This document shows, in pieces, positions 1 through 11,245 of a stretch of DNA of 64,000 nucleotides (position 1 is its first letter; every line of letters begins with the position of its first letter). Source of the DNA: Synaphobranchus kaupii (taxonomy: Eukaryota; Chordata; Actinopteri; Anguilliformes; Synaphobranchidae); assembly GCA_029718625.1 (NCBI GenBank), contig CM056376.1:112014112-112078111 (forward strand). The letters run 5' to 3'. Both the position numbers and the translations under genes were made by a program. The notes beneath the pieces were generated by a model. The model worked only from the letters and a program-made list of their open reading frames with translations, ran no database searches and was not told the origin of the DNA.

Positions 1-1640
1 GTGCAGATAGCCTTGCTTGCTCCACTGCGAGAATTATGCTTTGTGCATTAATGGGCATTACATTAATATTTTTTCAGCACCCAACTTGTTTGTTGTCTTT
101 GTATTTTGATAGCCTTCATGGGAACACTTGGCTTTGCTCCACTTTCGTACACATCATCGAATAATGTATTTGCATCCTGTCTTATTATTGAAGTGAAGTC
201 ACAAGCTTCCCTGACATCCCCAGATGGTAATCTGCTATTTAGGTGTATGTCACAACATTACAATTATTTGTCATTTTCGACTAGTTTGGGAGAAGAATGG
301 TCAAAATAAGCCAAGACTTCTTAGAAGTTCAGATCATCTGTATTTTTATTACTTTTTAACTTCGCCTCCCCCTAATTGTGCCTGTTACACCCCAAAGGCT
401 ACTGCTTCAGGAAAACAAGGGAAACCAAGACGACTGCGACACGTGTTGTTTTATGTTCCTGCCAGTTTACTGATTAACCCCCCCCCCCCCCCCCCAAAAA
501 AATAAAATAAAATTAGCGTCCGTAGCCGTTTCTCTCTCAGTCAGGCACATGGCCTCCATACAGGGCTCATGAGGCTACGCCAGAATCCCCCAGACGAGTG
601 GGCTGAGGTTTGCAAAAACATGAGCAAGGCCCCCCTCTCTCCTTGCTTGAGACCCGCCCCCCTCCGATTTATAAATATCTCCGCTTGGACGTCTGGGTTG
701 GGAGTCTTTACATGCGTGAGTCATAGACGAAGCATAGGGGAGACGTCTAAACCCTGAGTCAGGGGCTTCTAAAAATTGGACGCTGACTACATCGCTTGGG
801 ATGAAACTCCGACGCTGACTACATCGCTTGGGGTGACATTGGTCACACGGAGCCACTCTGGGGATGAAACTCCACAAAATATATATTTTTTGTCAGTTGT
901 TCCAAAGATGAGTAAGTGAATAATAAAAAAAAATAATACCCTGGTTTTAACAGAGGAAATACAGGGACTGGGTGTTTCATCCATGATATTGAGTACGTAA
1001 AACGGAAAAACCAAACGTTGATGGCAAACGATGGAACACCTTATGCCTTCGGCATCGCTTTAATACGCAACTATTAAAGTATTTTGATCCATGTTGGACA
1101 CATATAAACTATGTTAAGAGTTGAATTAGGTATTTTAACGTACACACTGTGCTGTGTATGCTTGCGGATTAGATTGCATAGCTTCCCAGAAACACAGTAG
1201 AAGATGCCAGAGAGATTTTTAGATGCAACTAAAGATACAATACCTGTTCCAAAGGACACTGTACATGAACCACAGGAAGCAGAGGTCTCCAACCCTGTTC
1301 CTGGACATCTACCTTCCTGTACGTTTTCACTCCAACCCTAACAAAACTACAGGGCAGTATATCTCCGGGAATAGGGAGAGAAAAAAAACTCTTCAAAGGG
1401 TTATTACTGGTGTGGATATGGGGCTTGATTTATTTGTGCAAAGGACCTTTCTTTTTTTTTTTTTGCTCAAAAACTAAATTTTTCACATGGTAATATTGAC
1501 ATCACTGTTAAAATGTAGTTTGAATGGTTTGGTGTGTTTTATTCCTGTTTGTCTGCCTGCCTGGTGCACCCAGCTCCTCCCAAACTTCAAATAGTTAAAC
1601 TGGATCTAAAAACTGTTGGTTTTTCTGTCATCTCAAGACA
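1..1640. other. Unannotated sequence, no gene seen
   Basis: No ORF here looks like a known protein. A C homopolymer lies near 479-495. A short phrase (acgctgactacatcgcttgg) occurs twice between about 779 and 835. The stretch near 1280-1340 resembles a dispersed fish repeat seen in many genomes, but I cannot name it. Confidence 0.5.
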
Positions 1641-1800
1641 TCAGCCAGGAAGTTAAAGCTTGGTCGCAAATGGCTCTTCCAAATGAACAATGACCCAAAG
1701 CATACTTCGAAAGTTTGCTAACATGAAATCTGTCGAGTGGTTAAAACTGAGTTTTAATGACTTCAACCTAAGTGTATGTAAACTTCAGACTTCAACTGTA
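1641..1800 (+). mobile_element. Sleeping Beauty-type Tc1 3' end, internally deleted
   Basis: A short fragment resembles the middle of a Tc1 transposase: one frame reads roughly [18 protein letters not shown], around the second catalytic Asp, with that Asp replaced by Asn. It jumps directly into the right terminal repeat, ending in ttcaactg before a TA at 1799-1800. The C-terminal third of the transposase, including the catalytic Glu, is missing. It is a dead fragment of the family whose left end is seen at 3054. Confidence 0.75.
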
Positions 1801-1827
1801 TCTATGTGTGTGTGTGCGTGTGCTTAT

Positions 1828-2000
1828 ATACAATGCCCTTCAAAATTATTCACACCCCTGATAAAGATTAGCAAAGAAGGCTGTATAAATTAAACAATGT
1901 ACATAATGAGCTATATTGTATGCTCAATAGAAACTGGAAAATTATATTTTCTGGAGAATTATATTCTCAGAGAAAAGCAACTGTATCTTTTTTTTATTTT
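1828..2000 (+). mobile_element. Probable Tc1-like terminal repeat fragment
   Basis: The text around 1838-1865 (caaaattattcacacccctg) matches the general form of Tc1-family inverted ends used in fish. No matching opposite end or transposase of this subfamily follows, so this is a solo end at best. Confidence 0.35.
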
Positions 2001-2094
2001 TTTTTTAACAAAAAGATATATCACAATTGCCAAAAAACTAATCTAGCAGCCGATTCCAATCGAAGTTCCAGTGCTGAGCTTTGATTGGAATTGG

Positions 2095-3052
2095 GTCGGG
2101 TGCAGAAAATTTGGGCACCCCTGGTGAAAATGCCTTTTACATTTAATATCTAAGTGAACAGAAGCTAACCTGACCTCTAAATGGTACAAAGTTAGGGCTT
2201 CAATGGGTTAGGTGAATATAATTCCAGGGCTGAACTATTTATTCCGAAGTAACTCCTTGCCTTCTAAAGCATCCGACTGTGGTGGCTGTTCTGTCTGGTG
2301 TTAACAATCATGGGTTCCTCTAAACAGTTGTCCAAAGATGTCAGAATCAAGATAGTTCACTTCCACCAACAAGGATAAGGCAAAAAAAAAAAACTCTCTC
2401 AACGTTTAAAACAACCTATTTCCACTGTGAGATGCATTATCAGAAAATGGAAGATAAATGGAACAGTTGAAATCAAGGTAAGATCTGGAAGACCAAGAAC
2501 AATTTCAGATAGAATGGCCCAAGACCTGGTGAGAAATGCCCACACATCACTGCAAAAGAGCTGCAAAAAAGAGTAGCAAGATGCAGGTCTAGTTGTTCAC
2601 AGGACAACAATACAACATACTTTAAACGATAAAGACCTACATGGCAGAGTTGCCATAAAGAAGCCTTAAAGCATCTGAAGTGTGCAAAAGAAAACATTGA
2701 GAAGCCTGAAGCATTTTGGAACAATGTGCTTTGGACTGACAAAGCCAAAATGTAACTTTTTGGCCACAACCAAAGAAGGTATGTTTGGAGAAGAAAGGGT
2801 GAAGCATTTGTAGAGAAGAACACCTTGCTAACTGTTAAGCATAGAGGTGGATCCATTATGCTTTTGGGTTGTGTGGCAGCGGGGGGCACAATAAATATTT
2901 TGCGGGTGGAAGGAAGAATGTATTCCACCAAATATCACAAAATTCTAGAGGCTAATGTTTGAAGGTCAGTCCAGACATTGAAGTTGAAGAGAGGTTGGGT
3001 ATTCCAGCAAGACAATGATCCAAAGCATACCTCAAAATCAACCATGACCCAA
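2095..3052 (+). mobile_element. Degenerate Tc1-like transposon
   Basis: An inner terminal repeat at about 2100-2180 (gggcacccctgg and following) is the same family as the ends of the miniature element at 4345-4734. It is followed by a broken transposase. The right part is cut off at about 3052, where a Sleeping Beauty-type end begins, so the right terminal repeat is missing. Confidence 0.75.
2310..3052 (+). pseudogene. Tc1-like transposase, stops and frameshifts
   Basis: This is a remnant of a cut-and-paste DDE transposase. The start is at the ATG at 2310 (MGSSKQLSKDVRIKIVHFHQ). A helix-turn-helix-like stretch follows, then LWTDKAKM followed by a stop where WSDETK is expected, and [15 protein letters not shown], which carries the second catalytic Asp. 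The sequence ends before the catalytic Glu block. At least one frameshift (in an A-rich tract near 2380) and several in-frame stops rule out a functional protein. Confidence 0.8.
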
Positions 3053-3053
3053 T

Positions 3054-3718
3054 GGAATTGTGATATAGTGAATTAAAAGTGAAATAGGACATTTTTCCAA
3101 CAATTGTTTACAGATTATTTCACTTTTAATTCACTATATCACAATTCCAGTCGGTCAGAAGTTTACATACACTAAGTTGACTGTGCCTTTAAACAGCTTA
3201 GAAAATTCCAGAAAATGATGTCATGGCTTTAGAAACTTCTGATAGGCTAATTGACATTATTTGAGTCAATTGGAGGTGTACCTGTGGATGTATTTTAAGG
3301 CCTACCTTCAAACTCAGTGCCTCTTTGCTTGAAATCATGGGAAAATCAAAAGAAATCAGCCAAGACCTCAGAAAGAAAATTGTGGACCTCCACAAATCTG
3401 GTTCATCCTTGGGAGCAATTTCCAAATTCCTGAAGGTACCCACATTTGTCTGTACAAACAATAGTACGCAAGTATAAACACCATGGTACCATCATACCGC
3501 TCAGGAAGGAGACGCGTTGTCTCCTAGAGATGAATGTGCTTTGGTGCAGAAACTGCAAATCAATCCCAGAACAACAGCAAAGGACCTTGTGAAGATGATG
3601 GAGGGAACATGTAAAAAAGTATCTATATCCGCAGTAAAACGAGTCCTATATCGACATAACCTGAAAGGCTGCTCAGCAAGGAAGAAGCCACTACTCCAAA
3701 ACCGCCATAAAAAAAACT
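3054..3718 (+). mobile_element. Sleeping Beauty-type Tc1 left half, truncated both sides
   Basis: The inner left repeat (about 3088-3180, including cagaagtttacatacacta) and the 5' half of the transposase are present. The outermost ~100 bp of the left end is missing. In its place, 3054-3087 is an inverted copy of 3116-3149, giving a small hairpin. The 3' side stops at about 3717, where the arm of a large palindrome begins. Confidence 0.8.
3337..3718 (+). pseudogene. Sleeping Beauty-type transposase, N-terminal half
   Basis: The start [20 protein letters not shown] is typical of the salmonid-type Tc1 transposase DNA-binding domain (paired-like helix-turn-helix). The frame breaks near 3450. It resumes as LSPRDECALVQKLQINPRTT and VSISAVKRVLYRHNLKG up to LLQNRHKK, where the similarity stops at the junction with unrelated sequence. 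No catalytic domain is present, so this is a truncated, frameshifted remnant. Confidence 0.85.
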
Positions 3719-4344
3719 CCTTGGGCACGTGCAATTGCTACTATTGGTTGTGACGCTGCATCAGCAATGTTCGCTGCCTACACCAGTAAATATGCACTTA
3801 TATACGTGTAAAAGCAAAGGAAATCCTTCAGTGTGTAGACTCAAAAGCACATCTGATGGACTGCAGAGTGAAAAGAGGTTGTGGCCCTTAGCTTTGTAAG
3901 TTAGTGGTAGGCTATGACGGACCCACAAATCTATCACAGCTTTCCAAATTTGGTGAAAATAAAAAAAAAACTTCACAGTGGTATCATTTACCACCATGCT
4001 AACCCAGTCATTCAAAAAAATTCATGAAACAAAGATTCTACCAGGTAAAACATAATAACTCAATATTATGCAGTTCAAATTATTTAAATTTTTTTTTTAG
4101 GCCTACCAGTTTTCTGTACAAAATGTCTCAGTAGCTACTTGCTGGATTTCCCAATTCCGCTGACCTAAAAAAAGAGCCTCAGGACCAGCAGATGCAACAC
4201 AACTCCATAATATCAAAGATCCACCACCACCATATTTCACTGTTATTTGTTACGATGTCAACACAAGCATTCGTCTTCTGACACCAAAGGACATCGCTAG
4301 TGCGTGTGTGGCCAAAAAGCTTAATTTTGGTCCCTTCTGACATA
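3717..4344 (+). repeat. Left arm of a large broken palindrome
   Basis: This segment is an inverted copy of three blocks further right: about 4735-4990, 5681-5904 and 8321-8431. The outer 79 bases differ at only about two positions from their partner. The inner part contains a scrambled Tc1 transposase piece. The arm ends exactly at the TA that flanks the miniature transposon at 4345. Confidence 0.85.
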
Positions 4345-4734
4345 CAGTGGGGTGCAAAGATGTGGGCACCCCTGGTCAAAATGCCTTTTACAATTAATAT
4401 CTAAGTGAACAAGGGAAAGAATCGGAAAAATTCCAAAAGCAAGAATTGAAAGACTGTTAGCTGGCTACAGAGAGTTTGTAAGCTGTTATAGTTTCCCGAG
4501 GAGGAGTTACAAAGTACTAACTGACAGGGTTCCCACACTTTTACACAGGGCCGTTTTCCTTTTTTTATTATTTTGAAAATGTAAAAAATAAAAATAAAAA
4601 GTAATGAATGAATTTGAATAAATTTGTCATGTTTAACTTTGTAACATTTAGAGGTCAGGTGAGCTTCTGTTCACTTAGATATTAATTGTAAAAGGCATTT
4701 TGACCAGGGGTGCCCACATCTTTGCACCCCACTG
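4345..4734. mobile_element. Tc1-type miniature element at the palindrome centre
   Basis: A 390-bp non-autonomous element with inverted ends of about 65 bp (cagtggggtgcaaagatgtg on the left, its complement on the right). It is flanked by TA at 4343-4344 and 4735-4736. There is no coding capacity. Removing it would leave a perfect palindrome around the TA (ttctgaca-TA-tgtcagaa). Confidence 0.85.
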
Positions 4735-4990
4735 TATGTCAGAAGGGACCAAAATTAAGCTTTTTGGCCACACACGCACTAGCGATGTCCTTTGGTGTCA
4801 GAAGACGGATGCTTGTGTTGAAATGGACGTCGTAACAAACAACAGTGAAATATGGTGGTGGTGGATCTTTGATATTATGGAGTTGTGTTGCATCTGCTGG
4901 TCCTGAGGCTCCTTTTTTAGGTCAGCGGAATTGGGAAATCCAGCAAGTACTGAGACATTTTGTACAGAAAACTGGTAGGCCTAATTAAAT
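4735..4990 (-). repeat. Right palindrome arm, inner block
   Basis: Inverted copy of about 4090-4344. Read on the plus strand it contains a frameshifted Tc1 transposase fragment: GTKIKLFGHT in one frame, then in another frame a stretch like TVKYGGGGSLILWSCVASAG. The region is therefore transposon-derived, not host coding. Confidence 0.8.
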
Positions 4991-5680
4991 GTGTTGTACA
5001 TCGAACTTGTAATTTGGATGATGGGTCCCACTAGCATTTCACAAGTGCTGCGTTTTCAAAAGAAAAAAGAAAAAAGAAAAAAGAGACCGAGACAGCAACC
5101 AACAAAGTCAGCTTGTGATTCATGCTGTAGCTAATCGTTGTTTCTTTAGTGAGACGCATTTTGAAGGGAATCTGAAGCACACACCAAACAAGGCATAAAC
5201 GGACTGAAAAAAAATACAATCGAGACATTTTCTGACATGACTCTTTCCTTCCCTGGTCTATGCTGAAGCAGGGGTTTTCGTCCCAGCCAGCTCTGGCCCG
5301 AGACAAAAGGGCTCGGGCGTGAGTGTGTGCGGTGCGTGCTTGGCCTTGAACTGCAGCGGCCGGTTTTTCGCTGAGTCAAGCAGCCGGGTGATGTCATCGG
5401 GCAAAGTCTGTCGGAGCAGCGCCGAGCTTTCCGCCCGGCGCGACGAGACCCAGACCCGCGCGCATATGGTTTTCATTAACAGCCGGCGACCTAGCTCTGC
5501 TGATTCGCGCTCAGCGGCCGAGGCGATGGCGAGGGGGACTGAGGAAAATCCCTGCCGAAGTTGCCAGGACAGATTACTCACTGGGTAGTCCTTCGTCATA
5601 GTCCTGTTCGAACCAAATGCAAAATATTTTTTATTCGTCATGTCTTCGCATGTCCTTTAGCTGAAACTGAAAAAAAATAT
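4991..5680. other. 690-bp GC-rich insert of unknown origin in the palindrome arm
   Basis: The insert interrupts the right arm: the left arm continues across this point without it. The core at 5270-5590 is strikingly GC- and CpG-rich compared with AT-rich surroundings. It is open on both strands (127 codons minus strand 5258-5641, 89 codons plus strand 5319-5588). Neither translation resembles a family I know. It could be a captured host CpG-rich fragment or an unfamiliar mobile element. No terminal repeats were seen. Confidence 0.5.
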
Positions 5681-5904
5681 ATAATTTGAACTGCATAATA
5701 TTGAGTTATTATTTTTTACCTGGTAGAATCTTTGTTTCATGAATTTTTTTTGAATTTGGAAAGCCGTGATAGATTTGTGGGTCTGTCATAGCCTACCACT
5801 AATGCACAAAGCTAAGGGCCATAACCTCTTTTCACTCTGCAGTCCATCAGATGTGCTTCTGAGTGTACACACTGAAGGATTTCCTTTGCTTTTGCACGTA
5901 TATG
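5681..5904 (-). repeat. Right palindrome arm, middle block
   Basis: Inverted copy of about 3800-4075, ending at the ATAT target-site duplication of the next inserted element. The arm resumes at 8321. Confidence 0.8.
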
Positions 5905-6465
5905 GGCCATTCTACAGAAGTCGTGCAAATTGAGGGTTGGAGAAAAGTGTAAATTTGTATTCTTTTTGCAAAATCATTTTATAATATATGTGTTACACTT
6001 TATCCGAGATACATAAATATACTAGATGTGCAGTGCAATCACATGTAATTTTTTCAGAATAAGGATGAATTTACTGACTGCTCCTAAATATGTCACAACC
6101 GAAACATGGTGTAAACCCTGCTTTTGAAATAAAATTACATACCCAAGTTTAATTCACCCCTTTGAAAATTACATTTTTGAAAAATAATCTTGACTGCTGT
6201 TGAATTTGTATCAATTATCCTGAATTTTTAAATCAAATAAAACATTGGATTAATTAAATTTAGTGAAAACTCCGTACAAATGTTCTCTATAAAATGGACA
6301 TATTTGATCACATGAATTTGATAGATTCTTATTTATGAGATTATATATACCCTCACCAGCACAATATCTTGGATATTTGATTGATTATTCATATTATTCA
6401 AAATTTTAACAAAACAGCAGGTGTTTCGGTTGTGACCACATTGTTGCGGTTGTGACATCTCTTAT

Positions 6466-7465
6466 TGAAACCTGAATTCCAAAGTTGGGACAGTACATAA
6501 AATGCAAATAAAAGCAGAAAGCAGTGATTTATAAATTCTCTTGTATATATATTTAAATGAAAACAATATTTAATGTTTTATCTTAGCAACTTCATTGACT
6601 TTTGTAAATATACACTAATTCCGAATTTGATGCCTGCAACACGTTCCAAAAAAGTTGGGACAGGGGTATAAAAAGGACTCTGATGAGTCCACCTTTCAAA
6701 TTGTTTTTGGAAATAATGGATGTCGTATTCTCCCGGCCAAAGAGGAAAAGGACCATCTCAATTGTTACCAACACAAGGTTCAAAAGCCGGCGTCTGTCAT
6801 GGTATGGGGGTGTGTTAGTGCCCATGGCATGGGTAACTTGCACATCTGTGAAAGCACCATTAACGCTGAATGGTACATATGCATTTTGGAGCAACATTTG
6901 CTGCGATCTAGACAATCACTTTTTCAGGGACATACCTGCTTATTTCAGCAAGACAATGCCAAGCCACATTCTGCACGTGTTACATCAGCATGGCTTCGTC
7001 GTCAGAGAGTGTGGGTGCTAGACTGGCCTGCCTGCAGTCCAGACCTGTCTCCCATTGAAAACGTGTGGCGCATTATGAAGCCCAAAATATGACAATGGAG
7101 ACCCCGGACTGGTGAGCAGCTGAAGTCTCATATTAAGCAAGAATAGGAAACAATTCTGCTTTCAAAACTACAAGAATTAGTGTTGTAGTTCCCAAAAGAT
7201 TACTGAGTGTTGTTAAAAGGACAGGTGATGTAACACAAAGGTAAACATGCCCCTGTCCCAAATTTTTTGGGAGGTGTTGCAGGCATCGAATGGACTGAGC
7301 TGAATAAAGAATGAAATGTAGAATAAAGTTGATTAGTTAAAACATGAAATATCTTGTCTTTGTACTGTTTTCCAATTGAATACAAAAAGGACTCGCAAAT
7401 AATTGCTTTCTGTTTTTATTTACATTTTATACACTGTCCAAAACTTTTTTTTAATTGAGGTTTGT
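6466..7465 (+). mobile_element. Mariner/Tc1-like element nested in the 2.4-kb transposon
   Basis: The ends are of the type ccaaagttgggacag on the left and its counterpart ending in aattgaggtttg on the right. The same family of ends bounds the element at 49327-50153. The N-terminal half of the transposase is deleted. Confidence 0.75.
6655..7092 (+). pseudogene. Mariner/Tc1-like transposase, C-terminal catalytic half
   Basis: The frame reads [17 protein letters not shown] (first Asp region), [34 protein letters not shown] (second Asp) and [15 protein letters not shown] (Glu), giving an intact-looking DDE set over about 145 residues. It is open but starts in the middle of the protein, just after a deletion joining it to the 5' non-coding end. 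It cannot encode a full enzyme. Confidence 0.85.
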
Positions 7466-8320
7466 GCATTGATTGTCTCACTATTTATTGTCTTTAATAA
7501 GAATTTACGGACAAGTGTCATCAACCGAAACAGGCCTGTCAAAACAATACCATTTGTTTCGGTAGTGACTGTTTTGGTTGTGACAATTTTGGCTCATTTC
7601 GGCCACAAAACAAAAGATTTAGCAAGCACATGGTTAGCAATCACTTCTCTGTGCAGATGCACCTTCCTTTTAATCAAATCTACAGTTATGAAATCAACTT
7701 TTTTTCTCTAATATGAAAACTTGGGTGTTTGGGTGTGACGTCTCTAAAAACCACAGACTAATTTTCATACTTTGAAGGACAATTATATCAAAACGCTAAA
7801 ACCTAACTACTCACCATGTGGCCTTGCTTCATATGAAGGCAGTCTAATTTCCTGGTTAAAAAAGGGGTGTGTGGCTACAAGCAGGTTCACTGCACAGACT
7901 CAAACAGTGTACGTTTCGGTTGTGACGTAAAAATTGGGGACAGCATTTTTTCGATAGGTTTTTTGAATTATAAAATTTATTACAAAATAGATTGCATTAT
8001 TTTAACTTATATTTGATAAAAATTCACATGCTTTATTGAATGAGACAAGTAAAATAACTGGCAAAAATATTTTGGGTGTTATTTTTTAATGCACCAGTTT
8101 AAGGGTTGATAGTGGGGACAGCCAATAGGAATTTATACTCCCAAGAGTATAAGTGTTGATTTTGGATAAATCTAACTATTATTACTGCAATTTATATCTT
8201 GGATTATATTAAAACATAACATGATCTAATGAATTATATAGCATTGAAAGATTTTATTGGTCAATTTCTTACTTTTATCAGAGAGGGACAGCAATTTGCA
8301 TGACTTTTGTAGAATGGCCC

Positions 8321-8431
8321 ATATAAGTGCATACTTACTGGTGTAAGCAGCGAACATTGCTGATGCAGCGTCACAACCAATAGTAGCAATTGCACGTGCC
8401 CAAAGAGTCTTTACTGCAGGAGGAAGTGAGG
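8321..8431 (-). repeat. Right palindrome arm, outer block
   Basis: Inverted copy of about 3717-3800. Its outer edge runs on past the point where the left arm is cut, up to a Tc1 end at about 8473. Confidence 0.8.
8339..8413 (-). other. Possible 75-nt exon inside the palindrome arm
   Basis: On the minus strand a pyrimidine-rich tract ending cttcctcctgcag precedes 75 nt that are open in one frame (KTLWARAIATIGCDAASAMF and onward). They are followed by gtaagtatg, a good donor. The truncated inverted copy at 3717-3790 retains the coding-like text but has gtaaat at the donor. I do not recognise the peptide. It may be a captured host exon or chance. Confidence 0.3.
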
Positions 8432-8472
8432 CAACTGACATCGCTGTATAATTTAGATTAGCTGCTGCATAC

Positions 8473-8965
8473 ACTGCCTGGTCAAAAAACAAGTCGCTGT
8501 TGCACCCGTCATGCATAGTGCCCTCTGTACAAGCCTCTGGAGGCAGTGGTATGATCTGGGGTTGCTTCAATTGGTCAGATCTAGGCTCAGCAACGTTATG
8601 CAGCAATAAAATGAAGTCAGCTGAGTACCTGAATGTACTGAATGACCAGGTAATCCCATCAATGGGCATATTCCAGGACAACAATGCCAAGATTCATCGG
8701 GCTCAAATTGGGAAAGCGTGGTTCAGGGAGCATGAGGAATCATTTTCACACATGAATTGGCCACCAGAGTCCTGACCTTAACCCTATTGAAAGTCTTTGG
8801 GATGTGCTAGAGAAGACTTTACGGAGTGGTTCGACTCTCCCGTCGTCAATACAAGATCTTGGCCAAAAATGAACTCTGGACGGAAATAAATGTTGTGACG
8901 TTGCATAATGTTGTCGAAACAATGCCACAACGAATGCGTGCCTTAATTAATAGTCCTGATAAGAC
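8473..8965 (+). mobile_element. Tc1-like remnant, C-terminal transposase fragment
   Basis: The sequence starts with a Tc1-style end (cactgcctggtcaaaaaaca) and jumps into a transposase body: [20 protein letters not shown], then [20 protein letters not shown] and, after a frameshift, [20 protein letters not shown]. The second catalytic Asp and the Glu are recognisable. Stops follow, and no right terminal repeat is clear. Confidence 0.8.
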
Positions 8966-11245
8966 CAAGGTCTCTTTTTCAGAGTAGCCCTGCCACAGAC
9001 ATATATGTCTTTTACAGGGAATCACACAGATCCTTACTTTAAATCACTGATGAGCTTTCAAGACACATTTTGCTTCGCTTTACTTCAAAGTTAAGATGTC
9101 AAGTAAATTTTGAGGAAAGAACATTTTTAGTTGTTGGAAGCTAATTCAAGCTGTTGTAGCTTCCAAAGTCCTGGCCTTGTTTATCTGAGAAACAAACTAT
9201 ATATTATTATATAGGACTTCCAGACATTTCCATGTTAAGTGTAACACTTACAAGAAAGTGGGTGCATTTAAAAAAACAGCATGATGTGACACTAAGACGT
9301 TTTTTTGTTTAAGACAATAGGTCTCGAGTCTACGTCCAACTTGGGAACATACTGGGTTAAACACATCACGTTCCTTGATGTAATTTTATAGTACGGGTTT
9401 TTATTGTATGAGGTAATCTGTCTTGTCTCTTTATTTCTAGCATAATGGCATAATCTAGCATCCGGGGGAAGAAATCTTCAAAACTATTTGAAAAGATAAG
9501 CTAAAAGATACATATAAGCCAAATGGGTATGCAAAATAGTTTTTCACATTTAAAATATGGTAGCTCAATTAAATAAATCAGTTCAAACAATTGAACAATA
9601 TACAAATTGCAATAAAACTACAAACTGCATTAAGAGGAGGCAATATTTAAAATAAATGTATAAATGCATACATACATTCAGTAATAAAAGTTGAATTGTA
9701 AAATTGAAATTCAAGGGCCATTTTTAATGTTTTTCTCTAGGATGCATAACATTCATTTCCCATCTAGAATGCAATGTGTTTATTCACACTCTAGATGGAA
9801 CTCAGATTGAGCTAGTTCCTTTGTGTAAATATTTAGGGACATGAATTGTCTTGCAAAACTCATATTGAGGAACCTACAAAGACTTTAAGAGTGAGGCTTG
9901 GCTTTTTATACAGAAACAGATTTTTACCTTTTGACTTATTCTTGGGAAAATGATTTGGGCAAATAATAAATAACACACATTTATATTTTAATGAAAATAA
10001 ACAAGATCATTAAAAAAAAAAACCTGTATCAAAAAATAGGTATTCCTAAAAATCTAATCACCTGCAATGATACTTATTATTATTTTTGAATAAAATTAAT
10101 AAAGTCTTACCTTGGAAGTGTTGAAAATGACTATTCCCTTTCTTGGAGTATTCTGCTTAACTGAAAATAACTTTCTAAAAAAATATGTTTATTGTTGGTC
10201 ACCAAATAAGACTGTCTGGCTTGTGTGATTAAGAATTGAATATGAAAAAAAAGTGAATTGTTGGGCTGATTCATGCCGTCTGGTTTAGAAGACACAAGGA
10301 AGTCATTTGAGTAAAAGGGCGTTTGCCTCTCCAGACTATAGCAAAGACTACAGGAATTTCAAAATGATAAAAAATACTGGAAAAAGGTGGTCTTGTTTTA
10401 CCATACTAACATAAGTTCACATGTTGCAGCAGGCTCTGATAGGCATGCGTTGTTGTTTTATGATTTAACAATTTAAGCTCTTGTTGCATCTGTGCTAACT
10501 TCTTGGAAATAGAAGTGTGTAGGAGTTTTCCTGTGGGCATTGCGTGGCAAACTTTTTACACCACATTTAAGTTACAAGTAATCGCATGTTCAGTCGCCGT
10601 TACATTTCAATCCAATTGGGCTTTTGGGTTCTGTAAGATATGCAAAACAATTCTGGCTGTCATTCTGATTCATTTTTGTTTGCATTTTTTCAACAAGCAG
10701 ATGGGTGTGTTGACAGCGTATCAGGCTAATGTGTCTACTACAAAGTGTGGAAAATTTTGTGATGAATGAATTCTGAGGAATGGTTCTCTTAGATATCATG
10801 GGGAAATGGCATCAAATTTCCCTGAAATTGTCAGCTTCACACATGCTAATTGTGTGCAGTAATGGCTGATGTTATCAGCTTCCTTAGAATTGTGACAGAA
10901 CTCATTAGGAATCTGATCTGTGGAAAACCCCTTTTCTACAGGTGACACTAACTACATTAAGACTGAAACAGTCTTGCACCTAATCATCATACACACTGAA
11001 AGCATTTCTCTCCTTACCATTCAGGGCCATGCACAGACCTTTTTTGGAAGGAATATGGTCAAAGTACACCTGTGGTAAACTGGACCTGTATAAAATCACT
11101 GCAGCCAAAAGGGCACTTTTGCTGTCTCAGGGTAGCTTCTGCAAATGTTGGTGTCTATCTGTGCACACACCAGATGTCACCTGTATGTGACTGACTGCAT
11201 TGTATCTTGATTATCTTCTGTTCATTGTTTTTGCCTGTGCAGTGG
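8966..11245. other. AT-rich sequence, nothing assigned
   Basis: About 2.3 kb with no convincing ORF, RNA gene or terminal repeats. Short A/T tracts and low GC only. Confidence 0.5.

Larger units (their letters stand above)
5905..8320. mobile_element. 2.4-kb DNA transposon with 4-bp duplication, family unassigned
   Basis: Inverted ends start GGGCCATTCTACA (5905) and end with its complement (8320). The flanks are ATAT at 5901-5904 and 8321-8324. The uninterrupted site is visible in the left palindrome arm, so the boundaries are certain. The motif ggttgtgac or its complement recurs at about 6092, 6428, 6448, 7576 and 7918. No transposase of its own is visible; the only coding remnant is a nested mariner. 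AT-rich filler makes up the rest. Confidence 0.8.
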
